Source: Streptomyces phaeoluteigriseus
GTDB taxonomy: Bacteria; Actinomycetota; Actinomycetes; Streptomycetales; Streptomycetaceae
Direction: 5' to 3'
DNA length: 64,000 bases
NCBI RefSeq assembly: GCF_001896135.2
Contig: NZ_MPOH02000019.1
Span: forward strand, 665,497-729,496
The notes under the pieces are model-generated. The model searched no databases and had not been told where the DNA came from. It worked only from the letters and a program-made list of their open reading frames with translations. Within the stretch, counting starts at the first letter, position 1, and the number at the start of each line of letters is the position of its first letter. Shown one piece after another: positions 25,985 to 33,975 of the stretch. A program made the position numbers and the translations under genes.

Positions 25985-26226
25985 GTGGCCGTGCGCAACA
26001 TCCTGACCCTGCGCGGCGCCGTCGTCCGCGACGCCCGGATCTGGGCGTTCTGCCCGGACGAGGCCATCGACTTCGGCGACGACTGCGACGTCGCCTCGCC
26101 TCCCACCACATCCTCGCCGGGAAGGACCCCGACGGCACCACCACGGACGGTGACCCCGCCCTGCCGGCCCGCCTCTTCTCCTACGTCGCCGAGCCCGACA
26201 AGCCCTTCGCCGTCGTCACGCCCTGA
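25985..26226 (+). pseudogene. small hypothetical gene, frameshifted
   Basis: Two overlapping frames with coding-like composition join into one. The first gives VAVRNILTLRGAVVRDARIW, AFCPDEAIDFGDDCDVAS. After a missing base near 26096, the second gives SHHILAGKDPDGTTTDGDPA and ends SYVAEPDKPFAVVTP. Repaired, it is about 80 residues from GTG 25985, or longer if it starts upstream in the same frame. No family recognised. It could also be the 3' remnant of a larger gene. A strong hairpin terminator follows at 26402-26442. Confidence 0.4.
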
Positions 26227-26270
26227 CGCCCTCCGGGCCCGAGCAGCGGTGCCGGTCCGCGCATCTCACC

Positions 26271-26375
26271 GGCTCCGGCTGCGGCTCCGGGACCGGCTCC
26301 GGCTGCGGCTCCGGGACCGGCTCCGGCTGCGGCTCCGGGACGGGCTCCGGCTGTGGGACCGGCTCCGGCACCGGC
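26271..26375. repeat. 24-nt tandem repeat, about 4.4 copies
   Basis: The unit GGCTCCGGCTGCGGCTCCGG plus GACC is repeated at 26271, 26295 and 26319, with a degenerate fourth copy ending at about 26375. Because 24 is divisible by 3, it keeps frames open on both strands: Gly/Ser/Cys-rich on plus, PEPVPEPQ-type on minus. Neither looks like a real gene. It lies between a small gene and the arsI terminator. Confidence 0.8.
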
Positions 26376-26401
26376 ATTCCCTGGTGCGACGCGTCGGGCG
26401 T

Positions 26402-26442
26402 GCGAGGCCGTGACCGGTCCCCCGTGCCGGTCACGGCCTCGC
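26402..26442. terminator. strong bidirectional hairpin terminator
   Basis: A perfect 16-bp stem: the 5' arm GCGAGGCCGTGACCGG (26402-26417) pairs with CCGGTCACGGCCTCGC (26427-26442) around a 9-base loop. It stands 15 bases past the stop of leftward arsI and also downstream of the rightward gene at 25985, so it can end both transcripts. Confidence 0.8.
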
Positions 26443-26456
26443 TGGTTTCGAGGCGG

Positions 26457-26894
26457 TCAGCAGCAGGCCTCCGTGGTGGTCGGAGTCGTGCAGCAGGTGC
26501 TGCCCCGTTGCCTGGTCAGGGAGTCGGCGTCGGACTTGACGACGTACACCTCCCAGGGTTCCCGGCCGGGGCCGTGGACCCAGACCTTGTCCTGGACGGC
26601 GTAGCAGCAGGTGGTGTCGTTCTCCTCCGCCGTGGGCAGGCCGGCTTCGGTCAGGCGGGCGGTGGCGGTGCGGACGGCCTCGGTGCTGTCGACCTCCACG
26701 CCGAGGTGGTCCATGCGCGTCGCCTCGCCTGCCGCGCCTTCGATGAGGACGAGCTTGAGCGGGGGTTCGGCGACGGCGAAGTTGGCGTAGCCGTCGCGGA
26801 GTTTGGCGGGCTCGGTGCCGAAGAGTTTCGTGTAGAAGGCGACCGATGCGGTGAGGTCGGGGACGCGGAGGGCCAGCTGTACGCGTGATGTCAT
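26457..26894 (-). CDS. arsI: ArsI/CadI family glyoxalase-fold protein (organoarsenical C-As lyase or metal-inducible)
   Basis: A 145-residue vicinal-oxygen-chelate protein. VQLALRVPDLTASVAFYTKL opens the first module. DHLGVEV holds a metal-binding His, and the paired cysteines in DTTCCYAVQDKVWV match the thiol pair that binds trivalent arsenic in ArsI. WEVYVV carries the final Glu ligand. ArsI splits the C-As bond of methyl-As(III); the closely related CadI is cadmium-inducible. The tail is unusually Cys-rich (GSTCCTTPTTTEACC). It is 28 bases downstream of the arsO-like gene, so they form an operon divergent from arsR. Start ATG at 26894. Confidence 0.82.
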   Translation of the reverse strand: MTSRVQLALRVPDLTASVAFYTKLFGTEPAKLRDGYANFAVAEPPLKLVLIEGAAGEATRMDHLGVEVDSTEAVRTATARLTEAGLPTAEENDTTCCYAVQDKVWVHGPGREPWEVYVVKSDADSLTRQRGSTCCTTPTTTEACC

Positions 26895-26922
26895 GGCGAA
26901 CCTCTCTGGTGGGGCGGCGGGT

Positions 26923-28290
26923 TCAGCAGCCGCCGGTGCCGATCCGGACAGTGGTGGGGGTGGCGCAGCAGCCGCCGCCCGACTGCTCGGCGTCGCCCGG
27001 CTCGTCGAAGAGGCCCGCGCCACCGCACACTCCGGTCTCCGGCAGGGTCAACTCGACGCGCTCGGCGCCCTCCTGGTCGCCCGCGAGTGCCGCGGCGATG
27101 GAGCGGACCTGCTCGTACCCGGTCATGGCGAGGAACGTGGGGGCGCGGCCGTAGGACTTCATGCCGACCAGGTAGACGCCCTGCTCGGGGTGGGACAGCT
27201 CCTTCACGCCGTGCGGGTAGACCGTGCCGCAGGAGTGGAGGTTCGGGTCGATCAGCGGGGCGAGGGCGGTGGGGGCCTGGAGGCGTTCGTCCAGGCCGAG
27301 GCGGATCTCGGAGAGGAACGAGAGGTCGGGGCGGAGCCCGGTGAGGACGATCACCTCGTCGACCGGGTCGAGGCGGCGGCCGTCGTCCGCGACGAGGACG
27401 AGCCGGTCGCCGTCCCGCTCGACGGCCTCCGTGCGGAAGCCGGTCGCGGCGGACGCGTGTCCGTCCTCGACGGCCGCCTTGGCGCGCAGGCCGAGGGCAC
27501 CGCGGGCGGGCAGCTCGTCCGCCTCGCCACCGCCGTAGGTGCCGGCGCCGATGCCGCGGCGCAGGATCCACACCGCGTGCGTCCCGGCCTCCTCCTTCGC
27601 CAGGTCGGCCAGGTGGGCGAGGGCGGTGAAGGCGGAGGCGCCGGAGCCGACGACCGCGGTGCGCCTGCCCGCGTAGCGGGCGCGCACGGCCGGGTCGTCG
27701 AGGTTCGGGACGCGATAGGAGATGCGGTCGGCCGCTGTCCCCTCGCCCAGGGCGGGCAGGCCGTCGGCGCCCATCGGGCCGGGGGTCGACCAGGTGCCGG
27801 AGGCGTCGATGACCGCGCGGGCGGTGATCCGCTCCTCGTGGCCGTCGGCGGTGCGCAGGTGCACGGTGAACGGCTGCTCCTCGCGGCCGGAGTCGACGAT
27901 GCGGTCCCGGCCCGCGCGGGCCACGCCGGTGACCGTCGAGCCGTAGCGGATCCGGTCGCCGAGGACGTCGGCGAGCGGCTGGAGGTAGCGCTCGGCCCAG
28001 TCGCCGCCCGTCGGGTAGGCGGCACTGTCGGGGCGCACCCACCCGGTCGGGGCGAGCAGCTTCTCGGCGGCCGGGTCGATGACCTCCGCCCAGGTCGAGA
28101 ACAGGCGCACGTGCGCCCATCCCCGCACGGCCGTGGCGGCGGACGGGCCGGCCTCCAGGACCAGCGGTTCCAGACCGCGCTCCACCAGGCGGGCGGCCGC
28201 GGCCAGGCCGATCGGGCCTGCTCCGACGATCACTACGGGCAGGTGGCCGGTGTTGGACGCGCTCACGACGATTCCCCTTTGTTTCGACAT
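26923..28290 (-). CDS. ArsO-like FAD-dependent oxidoreductase of the ars cluster
   Basis: A 455-residue flavoprotein monooxygenase-like enzyme. The N-terminal dinucleotide fold is LPVVIVGAGPIGLAAAARLV, and a second GxGxxA site is RTAVVGSGASAFTALAHLA, the two-domain pattern of class B-type monooxygenases and ArsO proteins. The C-terminus ends GGGCCATPTTVRIGTGGC, a Cys-rich tail echoing that of the neighbouring ArsI. ATG at 28290 has AGGAG upstream; a GTG at 28266 behind AAAGGGGA is an alternative. An arsenical or another thiophilic substrate is likely from context. The exact reaction is not established by sequence. Confidence 0.8.
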   Translation of the reverse strand: MSKQRGIVVSASNTGHLPVVIVGAGPIGLAAAARLVERGLEPLVLEAGPSAATAVRGWAHVRLFSTWAEVIDPAAEKLLAPTGWVRPDSAAYPTGGDWAERYLQPLADVLGDRIRYGSTVTGVARAGRDRIVDSGREEQPFTVHLRTADGHEERITARAVIDASGTWSTPGPMGADGLPALGEGTAADRISYRVPNLDDPAVRARYAGRRTAVVGSGASAFTALAHLADLAKEEAGTHAVWILRRGIGAGTYGGGEADELPARGALGLRAKAAVEDGHASAATGFRTEAVERDGDRLVLVADDGRRLDPVDEVIVLTGLRPDLSFLSEIRLGLDERLQAPTALAPLIDPNLHSCGTVYPHGVKELSHPEQGVYLVGMKSYGRAPTFLAMTGYEQVRSIAAALAGDQEGAERVELTLPETGVCGGAGLFDEPGDAEQSGGGCCATPTTVRIGTGGC

Positions 28291-28327
28291 CCGTCGATCT
28301 CCTTGCTCCGCCAGCATCCCACCTGTA

Positions 28328-28413
28328 TCGACAAGCGTCAACATAGACATTCATCTAATCCGTAGCCGCATCCGGTCCACCCGAACTACTTCGACGTGTG
28401 TCAACATAGATAC
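28328..28413. promoter_or_regulatory. probable ArsR operator: two 23-bp direct repeats
   Basis: Two similar 23-bp elements at 28328-28350 and 28391-28413 share TCGAC, four variable bases, then GTCAACATAGA. Each has a TCGAC-N4-GTC dyad, as expected for an ArsR-type dimer site. One copy lies upstream of the leftward arsO-arsI promoter; the other abuts the arsR start codon. The arrangement suggests that ArsR represses both directions. Assignment is inferred from position and symmetry. Confidence 0.65.
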
Positions 28414-28785
28414 ATGTCGAATGCCAAGGCACTGCCCCTGCTGGAGCGCCAGCCGGCCCCGGAGTCCGCGGTGCCCTGCTGCCCGCCGCTGACCGAACGA
28501 CCGCTGACGGCCGAGGAGGCCGAGCGGACCGCCGGGATGTTCAAGGCCCTCGGCGACCCCGTCCGGCTGCGCCTGTTCTCGCTGGTCGCCTCGCACGAGG
28601 GCGGCGAGGCGTGCGTCTGCGACATCTCGGACGTCGGTGTCTCGCAGCCGACCGTCTCCCACCACCTGAAGAAGCTGCGGGAGGCCGGACTGCTCACCTC
28701 CGAGCGGCGCGGCACGTGGGTGTACTACCGGGTGGAGCCGTCCGTGGTGGCCGCGATGGGGCAGATGCTGAAGATCGCCGGCTGA
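28414..28785 (+). CDS. arsR: ArsR-family metal(loid)-responsive repressor
   Basis: A 123-residue winged-helix repressor. The metal-sensing motif EACVCDIS (CVC box) sits at the start of the recognition region, followed by the helix GVSQPTVSHHLKKLREAGLL and the wing RGTWVYYRVEP. The CVC box binds As(III)/Sb(III) in ArsR. An extra Cys pair (AVPCCPP) near residue 23 may supply another ligand. No ribosome site precedes the ATG at 28414, and an in-frame GTG (28396) is possible. The operator repeat abuts the start codon. It is divergent from arsO-arsI. Confidence 0.9.
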   Translation: MSNAKALPLLERQPAPESAVPCCPPLTERPLTAEEAERTAGMFKALGDPVRLRLFSLVASHEGGEACVCDISDVGVSQPTVSHHLKKLREAGLLTSERRGTWVYYRVEPSVVAAMGQMLKIAG

Positions 28786-29091
28786 TCACGGGTTCTTCCC
28801 TCAAAGGGCCGCCCGAGGGGCGTGTTCTCGTCATCACCGTGGAGTTACGTCCGGAAACGTCCTCGTGAGACCTCGTGTGACATGGGCACGATAATGCCGT
28901 TTCGCGGCACGACACACGCACGAGACACACAGCGCACGAAACACACGAATCGCACGAGACGCACGAGGTCGCACAACGCCGTACGACGCCTTACGACGCG
29001 TACGGCGAACAACGCGCACGACGCACCACCGCCTGCCCGGACACCCCGGACACCACCCGGAACAACCCATCCCCGGAAGAGGGTTCACCCG
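28786..29091. other. 306-bp gap between arsR and a secreted-protein gene
   Basis: No gene found. The stretch from about 28913 to 29010 is dominated by short CACGA/ACACA-type words (CACGAGACACACAGCGCACG), an odd low-complexity composition for this genome. Its right end holds AGAGGG, the ribosome site of the next gene. A promoter for that gene is expected here but cannot be pinpointed. Confidence 0.4.
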
Positions 29092-29568
29092 ATGTCCCTG
29101 CGCATCCGCACCCGAGCGACCACCACGACCGCGGCACTCACCACCGCCACCGGCACCGTCGTCACCGCCGCCGCCCTCGCCCTGTCCGGCGTCGCCCCGG
29201 CCTCCGCGAGCACCCCCGCCGCGGCAACCGCCTCGACGACCGCCGCCGCCACCGTCCCCTGGTCCGCCTCCCACGCCACCGCCTCGGCGGCCGGCGACCG
29301 GTGGCTCGCGAGTGGCAAGCTCGTCCTCGACGGCACCCTCACCAACACCGGCACCGGGTGCTACTCGGTCTGGACCCGCTTCGCCCACGACTTCGTCGTC
29401 CTGCCGTACACCAAGCACGCCGAGATCTGCGGCGCGGGCTCCGTCGACTTCACCGCCACCAAGAGCTACACCTACACCGTGACCGGCACCCTCAGAGTGT
29501 GCCGGGGGACGACCGACACCACCGACTGCGGCCCGGGCGTGAGCATCACCCACTGGCCCATCGGGTAG
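29092..29568 (+). CDS. small secreted protein of unknown function
   Basis: A 158-residue protein. The N-terminal Sec signal is a Thr/Ala-rich hydrophobic stretch (TVVTAAALALSGVAPASA) ending in a probable signal peptidase site after ASA, near residue 40. The mature part is a beta-rich domain with four cysteines (GCYSVW, AEICGAG, RVCRGT, TDCGPG) that probably form two disulfides. TATKSYTYTVTGTLRVC suggests an immunoglobulin-like or beta-sandwich fold. No named family recognised. ATG at 29092 after AGAGGG. Confidence 0.75.
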   Translation: MSLRIRTRATTTTAALTTATGTVVTAAALALSGVAPASASTPAAATASTTAAATVPWSASHATASAAGDRWLASGKLVLDGTLTNTGTGCYSVWTRFAHDFVVLPYTKHAEICGAGSVDFTATKSYTYTVTGTLRVCRGTTDTTDCGPGVSITHWPIG

Positions 29569-29614
29569 CCCGGGAACGGCGCCGGTACCGGCTCGGTTTC
29601 GGCCTCGGCCCCGC

Positions 29615-30880
29615 CTACTTCGTCCCGACCGTCCGCAGCACCGTGAGCACCACCGCCCGCGCGACCGCCACGACCTCCCGCACCGACACCCGCTCCGCCG
29701 CGCTGTGCGCCACGGCGATGTCCCCCGGCCCGAACTGCAACGCCGGGATACCCGCCGCGGCGTACAGCCGCAGGTCGCTGCCGTACGTCGCCCCGCGTTC
29801 CCTCGGCGGCGCCGAGCCGGTCGCGTCCGCGTACGCCCGCCCCACGACGTCCCGCAGCGGATGCCCGGCAGGCAGCCGCCCGCTCGCGAACTGCCCGCCC
29901 GGCCAGGTCACCGTCGCCGGACGCGTGCTCAGCCAGGGGTCGGCCGCGCACGCCTCCGCCACGCACCGCTCCAGCTCGGCGCGCGCCGCGGCGGGGTCCT
30001 CGCCGAGCCGTACGCCGAGCCGTCCCTCCGCGATCAGCAGGTCGGGGACGCTGCTCGCCCAGTCGCCGGAGCGCACGGTGCCGACGGAGAGGGAGTACGG
30101 GATCGGGTACTCGGCGAGCAGCGGGTCGGGGGCGTGGTTGCGGTCGGTCTCCAGGCGGGCCAGGGCCCGGTGCAGCGGGAGATAGGCGTCGACGGCGCTG
30201 ACCCCGGCCTCCCGCGAGCCGGCGTGGGCGGCCCTGCCGGGGACGGTGAGCCGGAAGGTCAGGGCGCCCGCGTTGGCGGTGATGACGGTACCGGCCGTCG
30301 GTTCCGTGATGAGGCAGGCGTCGCCGCCGTAGCCGCGTCGCAGGGTGCCGAAGGTGCCGAGGCCGCCGTCCTCCTCACCGACGACGAAGTGCGCGGCGAC
30401 CCGCCCGCGCAGCCGCACCCCGGCCGCCCGGATCGCCGCGAGGGCGGCCAGGTGCGCGACGAGCCCGGCCTTCATGTCGCAGGCCCCGCGGCCGTGCACG
30501 ACGTCGCCGCGCACCCGGGGCACGAACGGATCCCCGTCCCACGCGGCCGGATCCCCCGGCGGTACGACGTCCACGTGCCCCTGGAGGATCAGTGTCGGCC
30601 CGTCACCGCCGTCCGGAGTGTGCCCGACGAGGCCCCACGCCTCCTCGCGCGGGGCCTCCGTGCCGGGGAAGTCCGGCTGCGCGTACAGCTCGGGCAGGTC
30701 CATGGACCACAGGTCGGTGTCCAGGCCGAGCCGCTCCAGCCGCCCGGCGAGATGGTGTTGCAGCTCGGACTCGGCCGGGCTGCCGGTGACACTCGGTATC
30801 GCGATCAGCTCCAGCAGGGCCCGTCCCACGGCCGCCTCGTCGATCGCCGCCAGCGCGGCGGCCTCCTGCCCACTCAGCAC
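29615..30880 (-). CDS. M20 family metallopeptidase (ArgE/DapE-like)
   Basis: A 421-residue zinc amidohydrolase or peptidase. Metal and catalytic motifs appear in order: LILQGHVDVVPPGD (His and Asp), GRGACDMKAGLVAHL (bridging Asp), HFVVGEEDGGLGTFG (catalytic Glu plus ligand Glu), and the last His in IAVAHSAAERV. The lid domain (GRAAHAGSREAGVSAVDAYL) is present. It resembles acetylornithine deacetylase/succinyl-DAP desuccinylase proteins, but it lies outside any arginine or lysine operon, so it may be a general N-acyl-amino acid hydrolase. GTG at 30880 is preceded by GGAGGGAG. Confidence 0.87.
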   Translation of the reverse strand: MLSGQEAAALAAIDEAAVGRALLELIAIPSVTGSPAESELQHHLAGRLERLGLDTDLWSMDLPELYAQPDFPGTEAPREEAWGLVGHTPDGGDGPTLILQGHVDVVPPGDPAAWDGDPFVPRVRGDVVHGRGACDMKAGLVAHLAALAAIRAAGVRLRGRVAAHFVVGEEDGGLGTFGTLRRGYGGDACLITEPTAGTVITANAGALTFRLTVPGRAAHAGSREAGVSAVDAYLPLHRALARLETDRNHAPDPLLAEYPIPYSLSVGTVRSGDWASSVPDLLIAEGRLGVRLGEDPAAARAELERCVAEACAADPWLSTRPATVTWPGGQFASGRLPAGHPLRDVVGRAYADATGSAPPRERGATYGSDLRLYAAAGIPALQFGPGDIAVAHSAAERVSVREVVAVARAVVLTVLRTVGTK

Positions 30881-30960
30881 ACCCGGCTCCCTCCACCGGC
30901 GACGGGCCACTCCCGCCACCCCGCCCCCGGCATACCAACCCGATCACCGCCCCGCCGCCC

Positions 30961-32379
30961 TCACTCCGCGCCACCCACCGTGAACCCGATCACCGCCCCG
31001 CCCCCCGCCCGCCGGAAGGCGAACGCCGCTCCCCCGTGCGCCAGCGCGACCTCCCGCACGATCGACAGGCCGAGCCCCGAGCCCGGCAGGGAACGGGCGT
31101 CCGCGGCACGGTAGAAGCGGTCGAAGACGCGGGTGAGGTCGGCCTCGGTGATGCCGGGCCCGCGGTCGAGGACCTCCACGCGGACGGTGCCGGGCCGGGC
31201 CGGACCGGTCACGTCGATCTCGATGGGCGCCAGGCCCTCGCGGTCGAACTTGGCCGCGTTCTCGACCAGGTTGGACAGCGCCCGCTGGAGCATGCCGGGC
31301 CGCCCGTCGGTGCTGGTGTCGCCGCTCGTCCGGACCACGATCCGCCGCCCGGTACGGCGCCGCGCGAGCCCCGCCACGTCCTCGGCGAGGTCGGCGAGGT
31401 CGATCCGCTGCGGCGGCTCGGTGTCCGACTGCCCGGCGGCGAGATCCACCAGCTCGTTGACCAGGTCGGTCAGTTCGCGGGCCTCCTGGCCGAGATCGGC
31501 GACGAGTTCGTCCCGGGTGGCGGGCGGCAGCTCGTCGATGCGGCGCAACAGCGAGATGTTGGTCCGCAGCGAGGTCAGCGGCGTACGCAACTCGTGCCCG
31601 GCGTCCTGCACCAGCCGCCGCTGGTCCTCCTCGGACTGGGCGAGGCGCCCCAGCATGCGGTCGAAGGCGCGGCCGAGGCGTCCCGCCTCGTCGTAGCCGG
31701 TGACGGGGACCTGGACGCCGAGCCGGCGGGTGCGGGCGACGTTCTCGGCGGCGGCGGTGAGGATGACCAGGGGGTGGGTGATGCGCCGGGCCAGCCACCA
31801 GCCGAACAGCCCGGCCGCCGTCACGACCGCGGCCATCAGGATCAGGGTGCGCTGCTGGAGCGCCCGCAGCAGGTCCTCGGTGTCGCTGAACTCCTGCGCG
31901 ACCTGCACCGCGCCCCGGCCCCCGCCCAGCGCGACGGTGGCGACCCGGTAGACGTCGCTGCCGACGTCGACGTCCTCGTGCTCCACGATCGTGCCCGCGT
32001 GCGGCGCCGCGGCGATCTCCCGGTCGGCGTCCTTCACGGGCAGCCCCGGGTTCCCGGGGTCGAAGATGCTCCCGTCCGCCCCCAGCACCTGTACGTCGGT
32101 GCGGGCCGGGCGCACGATGTCGTGGCCGGGCGCGGCGGAGGAGAAGTCGGCGGGGTCCATCGCCCGGTCGCGCACCTCGTCGCGCAGGTCCTGCACGACC
32201 TCGTCGAAGACGGACTCCTGGTCCACCCGCACCAGGCGGGCGGCGGCGTTGTACGACAGGACGCCGACGAGGACGGTGACGCACGCCGTCACCGTCGCGA
32301 AGGACACCGCGAACGTGGTCCGCAGCGAGCCGAGCTTCGGGCGCCGCCGGGACGCCCACCGACGTACGCGGCCGGACAC
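30961..32379 (-). CDS. two-component sensor histidine kinase (MprB-like)
   Basis: A 472-residue membrane kinase. Two transmembrane helices (FAVSFATVTACVTVLVGVL; LILMAAVVTAAGLFGWWLA) flank an extracytoplasmic sensor of about 130 residues, followed by a HAMP domain (RRITHPLVILTAAAENVART). The HisKA motif is QDAGHELRTPLTSLRTNI, and the HATPase boxes include LVENAAKFDREG, DRGPGI and GSGLGLSIVREV. GTG at 32379 lies 9 bases after the response-regulator stop. The stimulus is unknown. Confidence 0.93.
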   Translation of the reverse strand: MSGRVRRWASRRRPKLGSLRTTFAVSFATVTACVTVLVGVLSYNAAARLVRVDQESVFDEVVQDLRDEVRDRAMDPADFSSAAPGHDIVRPARTDVQVLGADGSIFDPGNPGLPVKDADREIAAAPHAGTIVEHEDVDVGSDVYRVATVALGGGRGAVQVAQEFSDTEDLLRALQQRTLILMAAVVTAAGLFGWWLARRITHPLVILTAAAENVARTRRLGVQVPVTGYDEAGRLGRAFDRMLGRLAQSEEDQRRLVQDAGHELRTPLTSLRTNISLLRRIDELPPATRDELVADLGQEARELTDLVNELVDLAAGQSDTEPPQRIDLADLAEDVAGLARRRTGRRIVVRTSGDTSTDGRPGMLQRALSNLVENAAKFDREGLAPIEIDVTGPARPGTVRVEVLDRGPGITEADLTRVFDRFYRAADARSLPGSGLGLSIVREVALAHGGAAFAFRRAGGGAVIGFTVGGAE

Positions 32380-32388
32380 GGGGGCGCC

Positions 32389-33099
32389 TCAGTCTTCCCG
32401 CAGCACGTAGCCCACGCCCCGCACGGTGTGGATCAGCTGCGGGGCGCCGGGCCCGTCGAGCTTGCGGCGGAGATAGCCGACGTAGACGGCGAGGTTCTTG
32501 GAGCCGGGGCCGAAGTCGTAACCCCAGATACGGTCGTAGATCGTGGAGTGGTCGAGGACGATGCCCGCGTTGCGCACCAGCAGTTCCAGCAGCTCGAACT
32601 CGGTGCGGGTCAGTTCCAGCTCGCGTCCGCCGCGCCAGGCCCGCCGGGCCTGCGGGTCCATGCGCAGCCCGGCCGCCTCCAGATACCGGGCGGGGGCCGC
32701 CGCGGGCTTCGGTGCGTCGGGCGGCGTGCCGGTGCCGGTGCGACGCAGGAGCGCGCGCAGCCGGGCGAAGACCTCCTCGACGTCGAAGGGCTTGACCACG
32801 TAGTCGTCGGCGCCCGCGTCCAGGCCGGCGATCCGGTCGGCGGTCCCCACGAGGGCCGTCAGCATCAGGATCGGGATGCGGTCGCCCTCGGCGCGCAGCA
32901 CCCGGCAGACCTGGAGGCCGTCGATGCCGGGCATCATCACGTCGAGGACGAGGACGTCGGGCGGCGACCTGTGGGCGTGCGCCAGGGCCTCGACGCCGTC
33001 GGCGACCGCGGTGACCTCGTAGCCCTCCAGGGTCAGCGCGCGTTCCAGGGCGTGACGGATCGCGCGGTCGTCTTCCGCCAGCAGCAGCTTCTGAGGCAC
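32389..33099 (-). CDS. response regulator, OmpR family (MprA-like)
   Basis: A 236-residue regulator. The receiver domain has LLLAEDDRAIRH, the phospho-acceptor Asp in DVLVLDVMMPGIDG (about residue 49), Thr in MLTAL and Lys in DYVVKPFDVEE. The C-terminal winged helix is LTRTEFELLELLVRNAGIVL with the recognition/wing segment SKNLAVYVGYLRRKLD. It is the first gene of the pair with the downstream kinase. GTG at 33099 follows GGAG. Its upstream region (33100-33381) is filled with short repeats. Confidence 0.94.
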   Translation of the reverse strand: MPQKLLLAEDDRAIRHALERALTLEGYEVTAVADGVEALAHAHRSPPDVLVLDVMMPGIDGLQVCRVLRAEGDRIPILMLTALVGTADRIAGLDAGADDYVVKPFDVEEVFARLRALLRRTGTGTPPDAPKPAAAPARYLEAAGLRMDPQARRAWRGGRELELTRTEFELLELLVRNAGIVLDHSTIYDRIWGYDFGPGSKNLAVYVGYLRRKLDGPGAPQLIHTVRGVGYVLRED

Positions 33100-33184
33100 G
33101 CGCCCAGTCTCCCAGCCGTCACGCCGCCACGGCGTGACGAGCGCCTCACCGGGCGCCCTTCTTACGTGCCTCTCACCCACCCCG

Positions 33185-33381
33185 CCCGACTGAGCCACCC
33201 TGCCCGGCTGAGCCACCCGCACGGCTGAGCCACCCGCATGGCTGAGCCAACCCGCCTGACTGAGGCACCCCCCGTGACTGAGCCACCCCGCCCGACTGAG
33301 CCACCCGCACGGCTCAGCTCCCGGCCGGCTCAGCTCCCGGCCGGGAGCAGCCCACCGGCCGGGAGCAGCCCACCGGCCGGC
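33185..33381. repeat. array of about 16-18-bp direct repeats followed by inverted repeats
   Basis: A degenerate unit GRCTGAGCCACCCGC is repeated about seven times from 33185 to 33310. It is followed by two copies of GGCTCAGCTCCCGGCC and two of CCGGCCGGGAGCAGCCCA, which are partly inverted relative to each other. The block fills most of the 282 bases between the response regulator and the flavin reductase gene and contains no gene. It could hold regulator binding sites or simply be slipped repeats. Confidence 0.75.
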
Positions 33382-33975
33382 TCAGCCCGCCGGCCGCAGG
33401 GCCGCGAGCTGCTCGGCGAACGGCACGACCGCGAACTCGTCCTTCACGGCGGGCCGCGCCGCCGCCAGGCCGCTCATCAGCGCGGCCAGCTCCCCTGCGG
33501 CCCGCTCGATCCGCGCGGGCAGGCCCTCCGCGCCCCAGTCCTCGGAGGCGGCGTAGACACCGGTCGGGACGACGACGGCCCGCAGGTAGGCGAACAGGGG
33601 CCGCAGCGCGTGCTCCAGCACCAGCGAGTGCCGGGCCGTGCCGCCGGTGGCCGCGACCAGCACGGGCTTCCCGGCCAGCGCGTCCTTGTCGAGCACGTCG
33701 AAGAAGGACTTGAAGAGCCCGCTGTACGACGCCGAGAACACCGGCGTGACCACGATCAGCCCGTCCGCTCCCGTGACCGCGTCCAGCGCGGCGGCCAGCT
33801 CCCGGCCCGGGAACCCGTTGGTGAGGTGGTGGGCGATCTCCACGGCGAGGTCGCGTAGCTCCACGACCCGCACGTCGGCCGGGGTGTGCCCGACGGTGGC
33901 CGCCGCGAGCCGGTCGGCCAGCAGGCGGGTGGACGACGGGACGCTCAGTCCGGCCGAGACGACGACGAGCTTCAT
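33382..33975 (-). CDS. NADPH-dependent FMN reductase (CE1759 family)
   Basis: A 197-residue flavodoxin-like reductase that makes reduced FMN. It opens KLVVVSAGLSVPSSTRLLAD, the FMN phosphate loop. LIVVTPVFSASYSGLFKSFFD is the flavin/NADPH contact signature, and VLVAATGGTARHSLVLEHAL follows. Its ATG overlaps the stop of the luciferase-like monooxygenase as ATGA, so the two form a coupled two-component flavin monooxygenase, with this protein supplying the reduced FMN. Confidence 0.9.
   Translation of the reverse strand: MKLVVVSAGLSVPSSTRLLADRLAAATVGHTPADVRVVELRDLAVEIAHHLTNGFPGRELAAALDAVTGADGLIVVTPVFSASYSGLFKSFFDVLDKDALAGKPVLVAATGGTARHSLVLEHALRPLFAYLRAVVVPTGVYAASEDWGAEGLPARIERAAGELAALMSGLAAARPAVKDEFAVVPFAEQLAALRPAG

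Noticed and set aside
26216..26434. A minus-strand 72-residue protein with PEPVPEPQ repeats
   Set aside because: The repeat comes from the 24-nt tandem array, which keeps all frames open; there is no ribosome site, and the frame overlaps the terminator.
33185..33381. Possible CRISPR array
   Set aside because: Repeats are degenerate and adjacent without spacers, with no cas genes near. The same holds for 38601-38680 and 26271-26375.
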